From assembly GCA_030748495.1 (NCBI GenBank), contig JASMLX010000068.1, positions 1 to 33,348 of the forward strand: a DNA stretch of 33,348 bases, in the 5' to 3' direction. Positions 31,872 through 33,348 of this stretch are shown here, piece by piece (the first letter of the stretch is position 1; each line of letters begins with the position of its first letter). The stretch is from Candidatus Poribacteria bacterium (GTDB taxonomy: Bacteria; Poribacteria; WGA-4E; UBA9662). A program made the translations under genes and the position numbers. The notes under the pieces were generated by a model. The model saw nothing but the letters and a program-made list of their open reading frames with translations, searched no databases and was not told where the DNA came from.

Positions 31872-33348
31872 CTAACCATCCTGTCTATTATTCACTTTAT
31901 TTTCCTCTAAGACTATTTCCCGATTGCTCTCAATATTTTCCCATGCTTGTATATCTCCATTTGGCCAATATACCGTCAGTCGGTCGATGATTGAGTACTT
32001 ACCCAGACCAACGGTAAGTCGCTGATCCTGACTCGACAGGTAACCAGAACTAGTACGGATATCCCTAATTAAGGATAGCTCCCCTATCTCTATCTTAACC
32101 CTAGTTCCAATGCCATCTCGATTGCTATCCTTACCTACCATTTTTAGTCTTATCCAATGGTGAGTTGACTCTGATTCCACAGTTTGATTTTGATATAGTC
32201 GGGTAGGTTGATTCAGCTGTGTAATCAGCAGGTCTAAATCCCCGTCGTTATCGTAATCAGCAACGAGCACACCGCGGCTGATCTCCGAATATCGAGATAA
32301 TTCAGATGAAACCTCGGTGAACTGCCCAATTGTCCATTGTTCAAAAAGCTGATTTTGTTGTCCATAAGACAATAAATCCGATTTGAGATGGGCATGCTGG
32401 GTGACATGGCCATTAGCTACAAACAGGTCTAAATCCATGTCATTATCATAATCAAAGAAAATCGTTCCAAATCCAACAGGCAAGAATGTCGGATTTCCCA
32501 ATCCAACTTGGTGAATACAATCGGTGAAGGTGCCATCTCCGTTATTCCGATATAGGTTGTTGGTTTCCTCAGAGAAATTTGTGACATAAATGTCCATCAA
32601 CCCATCTTGATTGTAATCCCCAGTGTCGACACCCATGCCCGCTTGAGCTAACCCATCGTCGCTGTATGCGCAGCCAGTATAAGCGGCAATCTCGCTGAAG
32701 GTACCGTCTCCATTATTGTAAAACAGATAATTAGGGGTTCCATCATTCGCAACATATAAGTCTGGCCAACGATCGTTATTGAAGTCGGTGGCTATTACAC
32801 CAAGCCCTTTTCCTTGGAAACTGCCTCCCGGATCTTCAATACAGGCCAACTGCGTAACGTTAGAAAAAGTTCCATCACCATTGTTATGATAGAGCCGGTC
32901 CGCCGTACCTCGGTAGTATCGCAAATTGCAATAGTCCTGAACACCAAACTCTTTGCAAACCGGAAATTCTTCATCAAATCTGTAATCTACGTAATTAACG
33001 ACGTACAAATCCAAATGACCGTCACGATCGTAGTCAAAAAAGGTTGCGCTACTGCTCCAGCCAGAATGCCCTACCCCCGCTAGTTGGGTAACGTTGGAGA
33101 AGGTTCCATCTCCGTTATTTTGATAGAGGGAATTCGACATAAGGCCGGTAAGCAAGAAATCAGGGTCTCCGTCATTATCGTAATCCGCCACGGCGATCCC
33201 ATGATTATAGCCAGTGATCGTATCCAACTTGGATTGAGTGGTTACGTCGAAAAAGGTTCCATTTCCCATATTTCTGTACAAGACACTGCCGGAATAGGTG
33301 CTGGCTTCCATCGAATGGATCGGCCCGCAATTAACGAGTAGTAAGTCA
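31872..33348 (-). CDS. FG-GAP/VCBS-repeat protein with C-terminal ASPIC/UnbV domain (CRTAC1-like), 5' end outside window
   Basis: The open frame covers at least 492 codons and continues off the right edge; an internal ATG lies at 33311, but coding text (DLLLVNCGPIHS) extends upstream. It has about six beta-propeller repeats of the form LYxNNGDGTFxxVT followed by DYDNDGDxDL, which bind calcium through the Asp-rich loops (ADYDNDGDPDFLL, FDYDRDGHLDLYV, TDFNNDRWPDLYV, GDYNQDGLMDIYV, FDYDNDMDLDLFV, ADYDNDGDLDLLI). The last 90 residues (WIRLKMVGKDSNRDGIGTRV, LTVYWPNGDIQAWENI) are an ASPIC/UnbV domain. Such large secreted proteins probably work in adhesion or glycan binding. Intact here. Confidence 0.9.
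   Translation of the reverse strand, partial: DLLLVNCGPIHSMEASTYSGSVLYRNMGNGTFFDVTTQSKLDTITGYNHGIAVADYDNDGDPDFLLTGLMSNSLYQNNGDGTFSNVTQLAGVGHSGWSSSATFFDYDRDGHLDLYVVNYVDYRFDEEFPVCKEFGVQDYCNLRYYRGTADRLYHNNGDGTFSNVTQLACIEDPGGSFQGKGLGVIATDFNNDRWPDLYVANDGTPNYLFYNNGDGTFSEIAAYTGCAYSDDGLAQAGMGVDTGDYNQDGLMDIYVTNFSEETNNLYRNNGDGTFTDCIHQVGLGNPTFLPVGFGTIFFDYDNDMDLDLFVANGHVTQHAHLKSDLLSYGQQNQLFEQWTIGQFTEVSSELSRYSEISRGVLVADYDNDGDLDLLITQLNQPTRLYQNQTVESESTHHWIRLKMVGKDSNRDGIGTRVKIEIGELSLIRDIRTSSGYLSSQDQRLTVGLGKYSIIDRLTVYWPNGDIQAWENIESNREIVLEENKVNNRQDG

Noticed and set aside
1..33348. tRNA, rRNA or CRISPR arrays.
   Set aside because: No cloverleaf-like segment, rRNA-like stretch or series of spaced repeats was found on reading the window.

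Overview
This window looks like a decaying, mobile-element-rich stretch of a bacterial chromosome. The gene families fit the Candidatus Poribacteria or a related sponge or marine lineage: sulfatase, mandelate-racemase-type dehydratases, creatininase, PHP hydrolase, CotH, an ASPIC/UnbV repeat protein, a DUF4874-type lipoprotein and a DUF6785-type membrane protein. The best lineage clue is a broken C-terminal tail near 1.1-1.25 kb with the ANYPN.FN.ETW pattern common in secreted poribacterial proteins. This assignment is inference; there is no rRNA or marker gene. No tRNA, rRNA or CRISPR array was seen.

Layout. 1-1.3 kb: a frameshifted lipoprotein fragment, a perfect 16-bp hairpin, an RraA-like protein and the secretion-tail relic. 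1.4-4.5 kb (minus): an overlapping unit of sugar isomerase, short ORF and sulfatase, preceded by a dead YugP zinc-peptidase gene. 5.3-7.9 kb (minus): a polytopic membrane protein frameshifted near its start, and a small membrane protein. 8.0-8.8 kb: an IS6-family element with recognisable ends and one nonsense codon. 9.1-11.5 kb: two convergent enolase-superfamily genes, one apparently intact and one cut by an amber codon. 11.9-12.7 kb: a badly decayed IS1595-family element. 12.8-14.8 kb: a PHP-domain hydrolase and a frameshifted secreted metallophosphatase. 15.3-16.4 kb: a nuclease-like protein with a winged-helix-like tail.

16.6-21.5 kb is the largest undamaged block: a Baeyer-Villiger-type flavin monooxygenase, a fused E1 alpha-beta 2-oxoacid dehydrogenase, QueE and a gamma-glutamylcyclotransferase-like protein, closely spaced on one strand and followed by a terminator. 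It could be a single transcription unit of unfamiliar composition.

21.6-26.9 kb mixes relics (TIR domain, methyltransferase, AAC(2')-like acetyltransferase, recombinase tail) with an intact creatininase-family gene and an unknown 347-residue protein; a promoter plus a terminator upstream of the creatininase gene outline a possible short RNA. 26.9-33.3 kb: a GH8 glycosidase whose reading frame begins inside a TIR remnant, a DUF123 remnant, a CotH protein, a DUF4874 lipoprotein cut off just before an IS5-family relic, and the 3' part of a secreted FG-GAP/ASPIC-UnbV protein that runs off the right edge.

The dominant message is gene decay: about fifteen genes or elements carry nonsense codons, frameshifts or truncations beside intact neighbours. 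Genes with many lesions are true pseudogenes. Those with a single indel (DUF6785, phosphatase, first lipoprotein) could be assembly or sequencing errors.
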